Shown: positions 1 through 8,812 of the stretch, piece after piece
How the letters are laid out: each line of letters starts with the position of its first letter
How positions within the stretch are numbered: the first letter of the stretch is position 1
Assembly: GCA_016712865.1 (NCBI GenBank)
Contig: JADJQH010000004.1
Location: 112,622-176,621 of the forward strand
Length of the DNA stretch: 64,000 nucleotides
Direction: 5' to 3'
DNA from: Dokdonella sp.
GTDB lineage: Bacteria; Pseudomonadota; Gammaproteobacteria; Xanthomonadales; Rhodanobacteraceae
Position numbers and translations under genes: made by a program
The notes under the pieces: model-generated
Seen by the model: the letters and a program-made list of their open reading frames with translations, nothing else
Told to the model about the DNA's origin: nothing
Databases searched by the model: none

Positions 1-576
1 CAGTTCGTCGGTCTGCACCAGGCGTTGCGCGGTGCTGAGCTGGGTCTGGGTCTGGCGCAGCGAATCCAGGGTGACCATGAGGTCTTCATTGCGCCGCTTC
101 AGGCTGGCGATGAGTTGCTGCTCGCTGGCAACGAGATAGGAAAACGAGCGACGCATGAATTGTGCCAGCAGACGCGGTTGGGCATTCAACAAGTCGTCGA
201 AAGCGCGCTGCTCGATGACATGCAGTCCTGTCGTGGCCGTTGCCACCGCGTTGGCCACGCGGGTGTGGTCGCCGATGAACAGGGTGAGCTCACCAAAGAA
301 TTCACGTGGGCCGATCAGCTTGTCCGGCATGCCATCGCCAAACTCGAGGCGGATCTGTCCGGATTCGACGACAAACATGCTGCGGCCGAGTTCGCCACGC
401 TTGAAGATGACTTCGCCTTGGTGAATCTCGCGGCGTTCGCTGACGCTGGCAAACAAGGCGAGTTCCTGCTCGGACAGCTCACGCGGCAACAAGGGCGCAC
501 GCAGTCGCGCGGCCGCTCCGCCTATGGGCGTGACATTACTTCCCGTTTGCTTGCTCGACACGGCGACCCTTGGCAT
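1..576 (-). CDS. Cyclic nucleotide-binding domain protein, C-terminus off the window
   Basis: The minus strand reads as a cNMP-binding (CNB) domain. After a 34-residue lead it shows ELSEQELALF, then a beta-roll with IHQGEVIFKRGELGRSMFVV, GQIRLEFGDG and the phosphate-binding-cassette-like GPREFFGELTLF. A helical stretch follows (RSFSYLVASEQQLIASLKRR) and runs off the left edge, so the output domain is not visible. The start is placed at the ATG at 576 because an AAGGG lies about 8 bases upstream; the frame stays open further upstream, so a longer form is possible. Ligand (cAMP, cGMP or neither) cannot be judged. The protein could be a regulator or a CNB-coupled membrane or enzymatic protein. 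Confidence 0.7.
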   Translation of the reverse strand, partial: MPRVAVSSKQTGSNVTPIGGAAARLRAPLLPRELSEQELALFASVSERREIHQGEVIFKRGELGRSMFVVESGQIRLEFGDGMPDKLIGPREFFGELTLFIGDHTRVANAVATATTGLHVIEQRAFDDLLNAQPRLLAQFMRRSFSYLVASEQQLIASLKRRNEDLMVTLDSLRQTQTQLSTAQRLVQTDEL

Positions 577-901
577 CCCCTGCACCCTTTCGAATAGTAG
601 CGCAATGCCGAGGCTGGTTTGCAGATGGTTCGGGTTCGCATTCGCTGCGCGGATTGGCCCCGCCCCGGTCGAATCGGCCGGGTTGCCCGCGTGGACGATG
701 ACTTTCGCCACGGGCAGCCGGGGCTTGGGCCTGCCAGACTGGCTTGCCGGTCAGCCCCTCTGGCCAGGCACCGGGTTCCGGTTCACGCCGGTACCCGCGC
801 AGCGCCGACATCGGAACACCTCCCGGCCTCCCACCGGGCAGACCCCCATCCCCACAGTTCCGGTGTCGGCGCGTTGCGCGCCGACACCTGACTCATGTCG
901 T
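577..901. other. Intergenic gap between CNB protein and aceA
   Basis: This 325-base gap shows no convincing gene. It holds one strong hairpin at 862-888 just after the aceA stop codon. The rest is GC-rich sequence without an obvious repeat or promoter that I can support. Confidence 0.5.
861..889 (-). terminator. Hairpin after aceA
   Basis: A perfect 12-bp inverted repeat (GGTGTCGGCGCG with its complement) closes on a three-base loop, 13 bases past the aceA stop. There is no T-run on the minus-strand side, so it may stabilise the mRNA 3' end or act as an imperfect terminator rather than a classical intrinsic terminator. Confidence 0.45.
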
Positions 902-2203
902 TCAGGATGCCTTGCGTGCACGCTCGAACTGCGCTTCTTCGGTGGAACCGCGCAATGCCGTAGTCGATGACTGCCCTTGCTGGATGGCCTGGGTGACCTG
1001 ATCAAAGTAGCCCGTGCCCACCTCGCGCTGGTGCTTGACCGCGGTGAAGCCGCGTTCGGCGGCGGCGAATTCGGCTTCCTGAAGCTCGACGAATGCACTC
1101 ATCTGCCGGCGGGCATAGCCGTGCGCCAGATTGAACATCGAGTAATTGAGGGCGTGGAAGCCGGCGAGGGTGATGAACTGGAACTTGTATCCGTAACCGG
1201 CCAGTTCCTGCTGGAAGCGGGCAATGGTCAGGTCGTCGAGATTGCGCTTCCAGTTGAACGAGGGCGAACAGTTGTAAGCCAACAGCTTGCCCGGATATTT
1301 TGCATGGATCGCCTCGGCGAAGCGGCGCGCAAATTCAAGATCGGGCTTGCCGGTTTCGCACCAGACCAGATCGGCGTACGGGGCATAGGCCAGGCCGCGG
1401 CTGATGGCCTGGTCGAGCCCATTGCGTGTCTTGAAGAAACCCTCGACGGTGCGCTCGCCACTGACGAAGGGGCGATCGTTTTCATCGATGTCACTGGTCA
1501 ACAGGTCCGCCGCTTCGGCATCGGTTCGCGCCACCAGCAGGGTCGGCACGCCGAGGACATCGGCAGCCAGCCGCGCCGCGTTGAGTTTTTCGACGGCCTC
1601 GCGGGTTGGTACCAGCACCTTGCCGCCCATGTGCCCGCACTTCTTGACCGATGCCAGCTGGTCCTCGAAATGCACGCCCGCGGCGCCGGCCTCGATCATG
1701 GCCTTCATCAGTTCGAAGGCATTGAGCACGCCACCGAACCCGGCTTCGGCATCGGCCACGATGGGTTGCAAATAGTCGACCTGGTCATTGCCTTCGGCAT
1801 GGTTGAGTTGGTCGGCGCGCAGCAGGGCGTTGTTGATGCGCTTGACCACGGCCGGTACCGAGTCGGCCGGATACAGCGACTGATCCGGATACATCTGACC
1901 GGCGAGGTTTGCATCTGCGGCGACCTGCCAGCCCGAGAGGTAAATGGCCTTGAGCCCGGCCTTGACCTGCTGCATGGCCTGATTGCCTGTCAACGCACCC
2001 AGGGCATTGACGAATGGCTCGTTGTGGAGGCTGTACCAGAGTTTTTCCGCACCCAGGCGCGCAAGGGAGTGCTCGATGTGCACGGTTCCGCGCAAGCGCA
2101 CCACGTCGTCGGCCGAATAGTTGCGCTGGATGCCTGACCAGCGTGGGTTGCTGGCCCAGTCGCGGGTGATCTCGTCTGCGCTTGGCATCGATACTCGATT
2201 CAT
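902..2203 (-). CDS. aceA: Isocitrate lyase
   Basis: Cytoplasmic enzyme of the glyoxylate shunt that cleaves isocitrate to glyoxylate and succinate, allowing growth on acetate or fatty acids. The 433 residues match the usual bacterial length (about 430). The catalytic signature KKCGHMGGK lies at 187-195, with the nucleophilic Cys in KKCGH. Other family blocks include DAEAGFGG at about 151-158, [13 protein letters not shown] and YNCSPSFNW. It lies directly downstream of aceB on the same strand with a 74-base gap, so the two probably form one operon, with the divergent LysR-type gene as a likely regulator (inference from position). Confidence 0.97.
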   Translation of the reverse strand: MNRVSMPSADEITRDWASNPRWSGIQRNYSADDVVRLRGTVHIEHSLARLGAEKLWYSLHNEPFVNALGALTGNQAMQQVKAGLKAIYLSGWQVAADANLAGQMYPDQSLYPADSVPAVVKRINNALLRADQLNHAEGNDQVDYLQPIVADAEAGFGGVLNAFELMKAMIEAGAAGVHFEDQLASVKKCGHMGGKVLVPTREAVEKLNAARLAADVLGVPTLLVARTDAEAADLLTSDIDENDRPFVSGERTVEGFFKTRNGLDQAISRGLAYAPYADLVWCETGKPDLEFARRFAEAIHAKYPGKLLAYNCSPSFNWKRNLDDLTIARFQQELAGYGYKFQFITLAGFHALNYSMFNLAHGYARRQMSAFVELQEAEFAAAERGFTAVKHQREVGTGYFDQVTQAIQQGQSSTTALRGSTEEAQFERARKAS

Positions 2204-2277
2204 TGCGAACTCCTGGTTTTGCGTTGCGGATGGGTCGGGAATGTCGGCACGGGATTTGCCGGCACCGGGTTGATGGT

Positions 2278-3876
2278 TCAGGGAAGGCGCTGGTAGGCCT
2301 TGAGGGTGAGGAAGTCGGCAAGCTCGCTTGCTCGGGTGAACTCGCCGAGCATGGCGATGGCCTCGTCGATGCGATCTTGCCCAGGCAAGCCGCTGCGTGG
2401 CAGGCGTGAGGTCGTTTCCGCCAGCAGGCCATCAAACAGTTCACGGTTGATGGGCGTTCCGTCATCCAGGCACAGGTCGCCCCGGTGCAACCATTGCCAC
2501 AGCTGGGCGCGGGAAATTTCCGCAGTCGCCGCGTCTTCCATCAGGTGATGGATCGGCACGCAGCCGAGGCCATCGAGCCAGGCCGCGAGATAGCGCACAC
2601 AGACATCGATGTTGTTGATGAAGCCGGCGCGGGTGATGCCACCTGCGGGTGGCGCCAGCAGATCGGCCGCCGTCACGCGCACGTCCTCGCGCAAACGATC
2701 AAGCTGGTTGGCGCGCGGCATGATGCGATCGAATTCGGCACGCGCCACGGGGATCAGCGCGGGGTGTGCCACCCAGGTCCCGTCATGGCCGGCTTCGGCT
2801 TCGCGCTGCTTGTCGGCGCGCACCCGCGCCAGTGCCGTGGCATTGGCTTCGGCGTCGGTGTTGATCGGGATCTGCGCCGCCATTCCGCCCATGGCAAACG
2901 CGCCGCGGCGGTGGCAGGTTTGGATCAGCAACTCGCTGTAGGCTTTGAGGAACGGCACCGTCATGCCAACCTGGCCACGCTCGGGCAGGACAAAGTCGCG
3001 GTGGCCGCGAAGCGTCTTGATGCAGGAAAAGATGTAATCCCAGCGCCCGCAATTGAGGCCTACGATGCGCTGGCGCAACTCCCACAGGATCTCATCCATC
3101 TCGAACGCGGCGGGCAGGGTCTCGATGAGGACGGTGACCTTGATCGAGCCCGGCACCAGGCCGAGCACATTTTCGGCGTGGGCGAGCACCGATTCCCACA
3201 AGGCCGCTTCCGCGTGGCCCTGCAGTTTCGGCAGATACAGGAACGGCCCGCGTTGCTGCTGCGCAAGTACGCCTGCGTTGTGCAAGACGAACAATCCGAA
3301 GTCGAACAGGGACGCGCTGATCGCCTGGCCATCCACGCGCAGATGCTTTTCGTCCAGATGCCAGCCGCGCGGCCGCACCATGAGGACAGCCGGGTCGGGA
3401 TTGAGCCGGTATTGGCGCCCATCGGCCGACTGGTAGTCAATGCGTCCGGCCACCGCATCGATCAGGTTGGCCTGCCCGTCGATGAGGTTGTCCCAGGTCG
3501 GCGAGGTTGAGTCCTCGAAATCCGCCATGAACACACAGGCACCCGAATTCAAGGCGTTGATGATCATCTTGCGGTCGACCGGGCCGGTAATTTCCACGCG
3601 GCGATCGGCAAGCACCGCGGGAATGGGGGCCACTCTCCAGTCTGCGGCGCGGATCGCCGCGGTCGGGACGAGGAAGTCCGGTTTCTCTCCGGCGTCGAAT
3701 CGCGCTTGGCGCATGCGCCGCGCTGCCAGCAGGTCCTGCCGCTGCTTTTCAAATTGCTGGTGGAGCTTGGCGAGAAAATCCAGGGCCGCCGGTGAAAGCA
3801 CCTCGGCATGACGGGCCCCGATCAGCTCGACGGCGGGTGAGGGGGTTTTTGCAACTGCGGAAACCGGTGAAGCCAT
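2278..3876 (-). CDS. aceB: Malate synthase A
   Basis: Condenses glyoxylate with acetyl-CoA to malate, completing the glyoxylate shunt with AceA. The 532-residue length fits the malate synthase A (AceB) class rather than the larger G form. Diagnostic blocks are [11 protein letters not shown], the TIM-barrel strand [10 protein letters not shown], and the C-terminal [13 protein letters not shown] at about 446, which carries the conserved catalytic-region Asp. The start was set at the ATG at 3876 because the 25 codons upstream in frame are low-quality and would run into the divergent promoter region. It is first in the minus-strand aceB-aceA pair. Confidence 0.96.
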   Translation of the reverse strand: MASPVSAVAKTPSPAVELIGARHAEVLSPAALDFLAKLHQQFEKQRQDLLAARRMRQARFDAGEKPDFLVPTAAIRAADWRVAPIPAVLADRRVEITGPVDRKMIINALNSGACVFMADFEDSTSPTWDNLIDGQANLIDAVAGRIDYQSADGRQYRLNPDPAVLMVRPRGWHLDEKHLRVDGQAISASLFDFGLFVLHNAGVLAQQQRGPFLYLPKLQGHAEAALWESVLAHAENVLGLVPGSIKVTVLIETLPAAFEMDEILWELRQRIVGLNCGRWDYIFSCIKTLRGHRDFVLPERGQVGMTVPFLKAYSELLIQTCHRRGAFAMGGMAAQIPINTDAEANATALARVRADKQREAEAGHDGTWVAHPALIPVARAEFDRIMPRANQLDRLREDVRVTAADLLAPPAGGITRAGFINNIDVCVRYLAAWLDGLGCVPIHHLMEDAATAEISRAQLWQWLHRGDLCLDDGTPINRELFDGLLAETTSRLPRSGLPGQDRIDEAIAMLGEFTRASELADFLTLKAYQRLP

Positions 3877-4027
3877 GGACTTGCCTGAGCCGCGGACGAG
3901 GTGGGGCAGCCTACGCCGCTGGATGAATGTTTGACAAAGCGAATGTTTCAATGCATGTCATTCGGTTTGTTAATATGTCTCTCTGATTCGGGATTCCGCA
4001 GCCTTCCCAAGTTCCGGGGGTGTCTCC
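3877..4027. promoter_or_regulatory. Divergent aceB / LysR-type regulator control region
   Basis: This 151-base gap separates divergently transcribed aceB and a LysR-family gene, the usual layout for a LysR target site. It contains two copies of GAATGTTT, at 3925-3932 and 3941-3948, 16 bases apart. It also has an inverted pair CGAATG (3940) / CATTCG (3959) and an AT-rich TTAATATG at about 3970 that could be a -10 element for the plus strand. The regulatory role is inferred from layout and repeats only. Confidence 0.5.
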
Positions 4028-5029
4028 ATGCCGCGAGGGGCAAACCGCCGTGCAGCATCTGGCCGGACCACAACCGGTGCCGCGCCGCGTTTCTACTACA
4101 AAGGCAATCGCCTCAAGCAGTTGCGCGCGTTCTGCTACACGGTCAAGTTCGGCACCCTGACCCGGGCTGCCGAAGCGCTGTACCTCTCTCAACCTTCGGT
4201 AAGTCTCCTGCTTGCCGCCCTGGAGTCCGAACTGCGCTGCGCCCTCCTCGAGCGACGGCGGCGGCGCGTGACCCTGACCGTCGAAGGACAGATCCTCTAC
4301 GAGTTGGCACGCCCGCTGGTCGAGGGCCTTGAAGGTTTGGATGCGGCGTTCCTGGCACGCAGCGGCAGTGCGCAGAAGTTGCAACTCGACATTGCCTGCG
4401 GCAACTCGACCATCCAGTACCTGTTGCCCGACATGGTGGCCGCATTCCGCCGCGAGCATCCCGATGTGCATCTGAACCTGCACAACGTCACCGGTACCGA
4501 CGGTCTGGCCCTGCTGCGCTCGGACGAAGTCGATTTTGCGGTGGGCTCGATGTTGGACGTGCCGACGGACCTGCGTTACGAGGCGCTGCATCATTTCGAC
4601 CCCATGTTGATTGCCCCCCTGGATCACCCGCTGGCTGCGAAGGCGGAAATCGCCCTCGAAGACCTGTCGCCCTATGGCCTCATTCTTCCGCCCAAGCGCC
4701 TGACCACCTATCGCCTGGTGGACCTGGTGTTCCAGAAACGCAAGGCGCCCTATCACGTCGCCATCGAGGTTGGCGGCTGGGAAGTGATCAAGCAGTACGT
4801 TGCCATGGGCCTTGGCATTTCCATCGTCACCGGCATGTGCATTCGCGAGGCGGATATGGACCGTCTGGCCGTGCGCAATCTGCGCGCCTACTTTCCGCAG
4901 CGCAGCTACGGCATTGTCGTGCGCAAGGGCAAGATGCTCAGCGCCAATGCGCGAGCCTTCATCGATCTCTTCCGTCCCGGCTTGTTCCTGCGCTCGGGCG
5001 GCTTCGATTCGGATCATTCCGAGCGTTGA
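4028..5029 (+). CDS. LysR-family transcriptional regulator, CysB-like
   Basis: DNA-binding regulator of 333 residues. After a basic 24-residue N-terminal tail comes a LysR-type winged helix at about 25-90 with FGTLTRAAEALYLSQPSVS, followed by a periplasmic-binding-protein-like effector domain (LQLDIACGNSTIQYLLPDMV onward, GLGISIVTGM near the end). It is divergent from aceB-aceA, so regulation of the glyoxylate shunt is the obvious hypothesis. The effector is unknown. A GGGGG stretch lies about 6-10 bases before the ATG. Related genes beside glyoxylate genes are known to me from xanthomonads, but I cannot assign a named orthologue. Confidence 0.88.
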   Translation: MPRGANRRAASGRTTTGAAPRFYYKGNRLKQLRAFCYTVKFGTLTRAAEALYLSQPSVSLLLAALESELRCALLERRRRRVTLTVEGQILYELARPLVEGLEGLDAAFLARSGSAQKLQLDIACGNSTIQYLLPDMVAAFRREHPDVHLNLHNVTGTDGLALLRSDEVDFAVGSMLDVPTDLRYEALHHFDPMLIAPLDHPLAAKAEIALEDLSPYGLILPPKRLTTYRLVDLVFQKRKAPYHVAIEVGGWEVIKQYVAMGLGISIVTGMCIREADMDRLAVRNLRAYFPQRSYGIVVRKGKMLSANARAFIDLFRPGLFLRSGGFDSDHSER

Positions 5030-5203
5030 CCCAGATCAGACGGCGGATGTCGCCATGGCTTGCCGCGGGCAGGTTGTTGAAAAACCAGCCACCTGACCGG
5101 CCACGAATGTCCGATCAAAGGGCTGCCGATCCGGGCCCCGGTTCTGCTAGCGTGGCCACTTGTCTGGTCGACGTGTGTTTCAACGGTTCTACCCGGGGGA
5201 GAT

Positions 5204-5494
5204 ATGGTGCGCTGGCTGATGATCGTGCTTTCCCTGCTCGGCTTGTTCCTGGCACTCACCACGCGCAGTCCGGGCGTGATGGGGCTGTCCCTGGTCATGC
5301 TCGTGGTGGGTCTATTCGGAATCGTCTTGTCCGTCGCCGCCGGTCGCATTTCCGCCAACGCGCGACCGGATATAACGATGTTGCCACCGGAAGCCTTGGT
5401 CGCCGTGCGCGCCAAGGCGCGCGAACGTGCCGCCGCCGAGAGTACCGCAGCGGCCGCGACAACCACCAACCCTCAGGAACAGTCGCCCGGCTGA
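5204..5494 (+). CDS. Small two-helix membrane protein
   Basis: A 96-residue protein that I do not recognise. Residues about 3-18 (WLMIVLSLLGLFLALT) and about 25-46 (MGLSLVMLVVGLFGIVLSVAAG) form two hydrophobic helices. A polar, alanine-rich tail follows, ending in repeats of Ala/Thr and QEQSPG. A GGGGGAG ribosome-binding sequence precedes the ATG. It lies in the same direction as the downstream GlsB-family gene, with about 90 bases between them, and the two may be cotranscribed. Confidence 0.65.
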   Translation: MVRWLMIVLSLLGLFLALTTRSPGVMGLSLVMLVVGLFGIVLSVAAGRISANARPDITMLPPEALVAVRAKARERAAAESTAAAATTTNPQEQSPG

Positions 5495-5586
5495 TTCGGG
5501 TCATGCGGCATGAAGCGTGCGCCGCGTCGCCCGGCCGTTCACACTCCGAATGCCGCACTGCGCGGCATTCAGCTCTGGAGAAGCGC

Positions 5587-5841
5587 GTGCGCATTGAATC
5601 CCTGCTTGCATTCCTTGTTGTCGGCGTCGTTGCCGGATGGTTGGCCGGTCAGATTGTGCGCGGTCGTGGCTATGGCTTGCTCGTCAATCTCGTCGTGGGT
5701 GTATTGGGCGCATTCATAGCCGGTTGGCTGCTGCCGAAACTGGGTGTCAGCGTGGGTGGCGGCCTGTTGGCGGACATCATCCAGGCGATGATTGGCGCCA
5801 TTCTTCTGCTGGTGCTGATCATGCTGGTCCGCAAGCGCTGA
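5587..5841 (+). CDS. GlsB/YeaQ/YmgE family membrane protein
   Basis: An 84-residue inner-membrane protein of the transglycosylase-associated (GlsB/YeaQ/YmgE) family. The sequence begins VRIESLLAFLVVGVVAGWLA and has three hydrophobic segments with the glycine-rich GQIVRGRGYGLLVNLVVGVLG typical of the family, ending LIMLVRKR. The start is a GTG at 5587 with GGAG six bases upstream; the longer open frame upstream overlaps the previous genes and looks noncoding. Family members are often stress-induced in other bacteria; the biochemical role is unknown. Confidence 0.85.
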   Translation: MRIESLLAFLVVGVVAGWLAGQIVRGRGYGLLVNLVVGVLGAFIAGWLLPKLGVSVGGGLLADIIQAMIGAILLLVLIMLVRKR

Positions 5842-6093
5842 GTCCGCCGGATGCATCGACATGGGTGCCTTGTTGCCAATCGCCGCCCGTTCACACTGCA
5901 CGCCATGGGCGAGCTTGCCTCGCGCTCGGCTGCCCACCGGACGACACAAGGGAGACCTCGCGCATCGGATAGTGCGTACTGAATCCATGCGAAAACCGAA
6001 ATGCGCGTTGCCGCATTCGCGCAATCCCGTTATCGTCCACGCACAGGGGCAATATCCGCGGTTTGAACCGTTGGTTACTGGGATGCGTTTGCG

Positions 6094-7698
6094 ATGAAAC
6101 TGCGCAACCTGACGCTGCTGTCGGCAGTGATCCTGGCCGGGGGCGCGTTCGCGCTCAATCTGGCCGCGCGTTCCGCTGCCCAACGCATCAGTGCCGTGGT
6201 TGCGCCGCTGGCCAAGCTCGATTTCGACGGTGCCGGCATTTCCTTGAACGGCAGCATCCGCCTGGATTCGCCACAGCTGACCATCGGCAATGAACCTGAT
6301 CAGACCCGCTTGCGTGCCGATACGGCCTACCTGAAGGGCTCCGGCCTGGGGTGGTTGGTCGGCTACCTGATGGATGATGCCGGTACATTGCCGGAATCGC
6401 TGTCGATTACGATGCGCGGTTTCAAGCTTGCCGATGACTCGTCAAGAACTTCGCTATCCCGCTGGATGGGGCTGTCGAGTCGGGCACTGTTCGAGAATGC
6501 GGGCTGCGGCAGCGACGCCTTGGGAGCCAAGGACTACGTGAAGATGGGTTTGAGTCCCGAGCCCAGCAGGGACCGCATCAGCTACCGATACGATCTCGCC
6601 GGCAATCGGCTGGAAATCGCATTCGACCTGGACAGCCCCGACATGGCGCGCTGGCAGGGGGCCACGGAGTTGAAAGGCTTCGATCCTTCACGATGGTCGG
6701 ATGAGCGGGCACGCCAGGCCGTGCGTATCGTGCGCGCCAACCTGAGTTACAACGACCCGGGTTTCCTCAGCCGTCGCAATCGGTTTTGCGCCAACTGGCT
6801 GGGCATTGATGCCGACCAGTTCGTCACTCAGCATGTAGATGCGGTCAAGTCGATACTCGCTAGCCATGGCATCAAACCCAGCAACGACCTGGTCGCCTTG
6901 TATCACCGCATCGTTTCCCGCGGTGGCACCTTGAACGTGTCCAGCCTGCCGAAATCCGACTGGATTCCAGCCGAGTGGACGGCGTATCCGCGCCAGGATC
7001 TGTTGCGCCAGCTCAATGTCACGGCGCGACTGGAAGACGCGCCACCGATCATGCTGGACCTGACCTTTTCCCAACCGGAGGTTCCGCTGTATCGCGTAAC
7101 TCCGGATCCTGAGGTGTTGCCCACGGCCGAAGCAACAACAGAAACGGTGGCCCAGGATGCAACCGTCGAAAGCGGGATTGCAACGCCATCGCCAGCGGTC
7201 GTGACAACACTCGAGAAGCCCATTGCGGCGGTGGATGCCCAGTCCGCTCCAACGATCGTCTCGACCGAGCCTTCGGAGCCCGCCTCGCCTCCCGTTCAAC
7301 CCGGCAAGCCGGCTCTTGACGACGGGAAGGCAACTGCGGCCGTGGTGAGTTCAGGACAGGAGCCGGCAAAGGCGCCCGTGGCGAGTTCAGAGCCGCCCCC
7401 ACCGGGATCGACCATGGCCCTGGTGTGGAAGCCGGGTGAAATCCAGCGTCTGCCGCCTGCTGAATCGCCCAAACCAACCCATGCGGTCATTCCCACGGCG
7501 CAGATCGCAGCGCATGTCGGCCAACGCATCCAGCTGCTCACGGAAGGCGGCCGTCGGGTGGATGGGGAGCTGAAGTCCGTGGATGCAACAACCGTGATCC
7601 TGCTGGTGGAGGCGAGCAGCGGTCGTGCGGAGCTGTCGGTCCCCTTGGCCCAGATTCGTGAAGCCAGGCTGCGGATCAGGAACCACGACGGTAGCTGA
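6094..7698 (+). CDS. Membrane-anchored protein of unknown function, paralogue of the 36.7 kb gene
   Basis: A 534-residue protein with an N-terminal hydrophobic segment (LTLLSAVILAGGAFALNLAA), so probably exported and either anchored or periplasmic. The next ~200 residues (LDFDGAGISLNGSIRLDS, AYLKGSGLGWLVGYL) resemble AsmA-like beta-rich domains, which is inference. The middle part has RNRFCANWLGID, QFVTQHVDAVKSILASHGIK and YHRIVSRGGTLN. All of these line up with the protein at 36687-38111, so the two are paralogues. A Pro/Ala/Glu-rich linker (about 340-450) leads to a compact C-terminal beta domain starting HVGQRIQLLTEGGRRVDGEL. No catalytic motif was seen. Confidence 0.7.
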   Translation: MKLRNLTLLSAVILAGGAFALNLAARSAAQRISAVVAPLAKLDFDGAGISLNGSIRLDSPQLTIGNEPDQTRLRADTAYLKGSGLGWLVGYLMDDAGTLPESLSITMRGFKLADDSSRTSLSRWMGLSSRALFENAGCGSDALGAKDYVKMGLSPEPSRDRISYRYDLAGNRLEIAFDLDSPDMARWQGATELKGFDPSRWSDERARQAVRIVRANLSYNDPGFLSRRNRFCANWLGIDADQFVTQHVDAVKSILASHGIKPSNDLVALYHRIVSRGGTLNVSSLPKSDWIPAEWTAYPRQDLLRQLNVTARLEDAPPIMLDLTFSQPEVPLYRVTPDPEVLPTAEATTETVAQDATVESGIATPSPAVVTTLEKPIAAVDAQSAPTIVSTEPSEPASPPVQPGKPALDDGKATAAVVSSGQEPAKAPVASSEPPPPGSTMALVWKPGEIQRLPPAESPKPTHAVIPTAQIAAHVGQRIQLLTEGGRRVDGELKSVDATTVILLVEASSGRAELSVPLAQIREARLRIRNHDGS

Positions 7699-7748
7699 GG
7701 CGCGGCTGCAGCTGCGACGAAACTCCATCGCACATCGTCTTGGCAGGC

Positions 7749-8342
7749 ATGGGTGCTGACGGATTGCCAAACGATATCGCCAGCGGCTTTGCACAGATCC
7801 TTGATCCGGAGATCCTCAGCCGTGCGCGTCGCGGTGACCGAAAAGCACATGATGCAATCTATCAACGCTACGGGCGTGCCTGTTATACCCTCGCCATGCG
7901 CATCCTCGGCCAGCCTGCCGCTGCCGAAGATGTTGTGCAGGAGGTTTTCCTGCGGGTCCTGGACCGCCTCGCCGGCTTTCGAGGCGATGCTCCTTTTGGT
8001 GCATGGCTCAAACGCATGACCGCCAACGCAACCATCGATGTCTTGCGCAGTGCACGCCACCTGCAGCCGCTGGAAGACGAGGTATGGCTCGACAGCCTGG
8101 GCCACTCGCAACCGGCAGTCGAGCAGTCGGTGGATGCATGGTCCTTGCTGATGCGCTTGACGCCGCGTGCGCGCGCGGTTGTCTTGCTGCATGAGCTGGA
8201 GGGTTACACCCACCTCGAACTGGCGCAGATGTTCGGTCAGAGCGAGAGCTATTCGAAGTCGCTACTCGCGCGTTCCCTGCAGAAATTGCAGGATGCAAGG
8301 CCCGGACGCGATGCGGCTGTGGAGGTTGAGAATGAACACTGA
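7749..8342 (+). CDS. ECF-type RNA polymerase sigma factor
   Basis: A 197-residue sigma-70 family factor of the extracytoplasmic-function class. Region 2 is clear (IYQRYGRACYTLAMRILG, then AEDVVQEVFLRVLDRL and the DNA-melting part WLKRMTANATIDVLRS). Region 4 follows a short linker (LTPRARAVVLLHELEGYTHL, ELAQMFGQSESYSKSLLARS). A TTG three codons upstream at 7740 is an alternative start. The stop overlaps the start of the next gene by eleven bases, so the factor is probably cotranslated with its membrane partner, the usual layout for a sigma / anti-sigma pair. Confidence 0.9.
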   Translation: MGADGLPNDIASGFAQILDPEILSRARRGDRKAHDAIYQRYGRACYTLAMRILGQPAAAEDVVQEVFLRVLDRLAGFRGDAPFGAWLKRMTANATIDVLRSARHLQPLEDEVWLDSLGHSQPAVEQSVDAWSLLMRLTPRARAVVLLHELEGYTHLELAQMFGQSESYSKSLLARSLQKLQDARPGRDAAVEVENEH

Positions 8343-8793
8343 TCCCGGACCACGGCCCGCCGCATGGGCCATCGGCATGCGGCTGCCGGAATTCGAGCCC
8401 GATCCGGCTCTCTGGCCGCGCATCCAGGTGGCACGACATCGACAGGTTGTGCGTCGCCGCTGGCGACATGCCGGCGGATTGTTTGCGCTGGTTGCTGCGC
8501 TGGGTCTGTCGTTCACGATGCTGCCGCAAGGTGAAAGTGTCGATTCAGCCGGTGAAGAAATGGCGAAATTGCAGCAGCGTTCCTCGACGCTGGAGCGGGA
8601 CTGGTTGGCATCGATGGCGGAATCCACGAGCGCCCGCGTGGATCCGAGGCTGGAGCTGATAGACCACAACCTGCAACAGGCCTACGACGACATGGCATCT
8701 CCCAGCGAGTTGATTCCGCTATGGCGGAAGCGCAGCCAAGCCATGCAGGAAGTCATTGACCGGGGCTCCGTGCGCTCGATTACCCGTATTTGA
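8332..8793 (+). CDS. Putative anti-sigma factor (single-pass membrane protein)
   Basis: A 153-residue protein whose ATG overlaps the sigma factor stop and is preceded by GGAGG. A cytoplasmic N-terminal part of about 45 residues ends in the basic RHRQVVRRRWRH. One membrane helix follows (GGLFALVAALGLSFTML), then a polar, helical periplasmic part. I see no HxxxCxxC zinc motif of the classical anti-sigma domain, so the role is inferred from position and topology only. It could equally be a sensor or accessory subunit of the sigma system. Confidence 0.65.
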   Translation: MNTDPGPRPAAWAIGMRLPEFEPDPALWPRIQVARHRQVVRRRWRHAGGLFALVAALGLSFTMLPQGESVDSAGEEMAKLQQRSSTLERDWLASMAESTSARVDPRLELIDHNLQQAYDDMASPSELIPLWRKRSQAMQEVIDRGSVRSITRI

Positions 8794-8812
8794 ACCCTAC
8801 CGAGAGATTCAA

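Noticed and set aside
977..2137. A long plus-strand open frame (386 codons) opposite aceA
   Set aside because: It lies wholly over aceA, which has the full catalytic signature; GC-rich codon bias creates such antisense frames throughout this window.
2485..3510. A 341-codon plus-strand frame opposite aceB
   Set aside because: Antisense to a clear malate synthase, with no recognisable domain.
4837..5586. N-terminal extension of the GlsB-family frame across two neighbouring genes
   Set aside because: It overlaps the LysR and small membrane protein genes and looks noncoding; the GTG at 5587 has a good ribosome-binding site.
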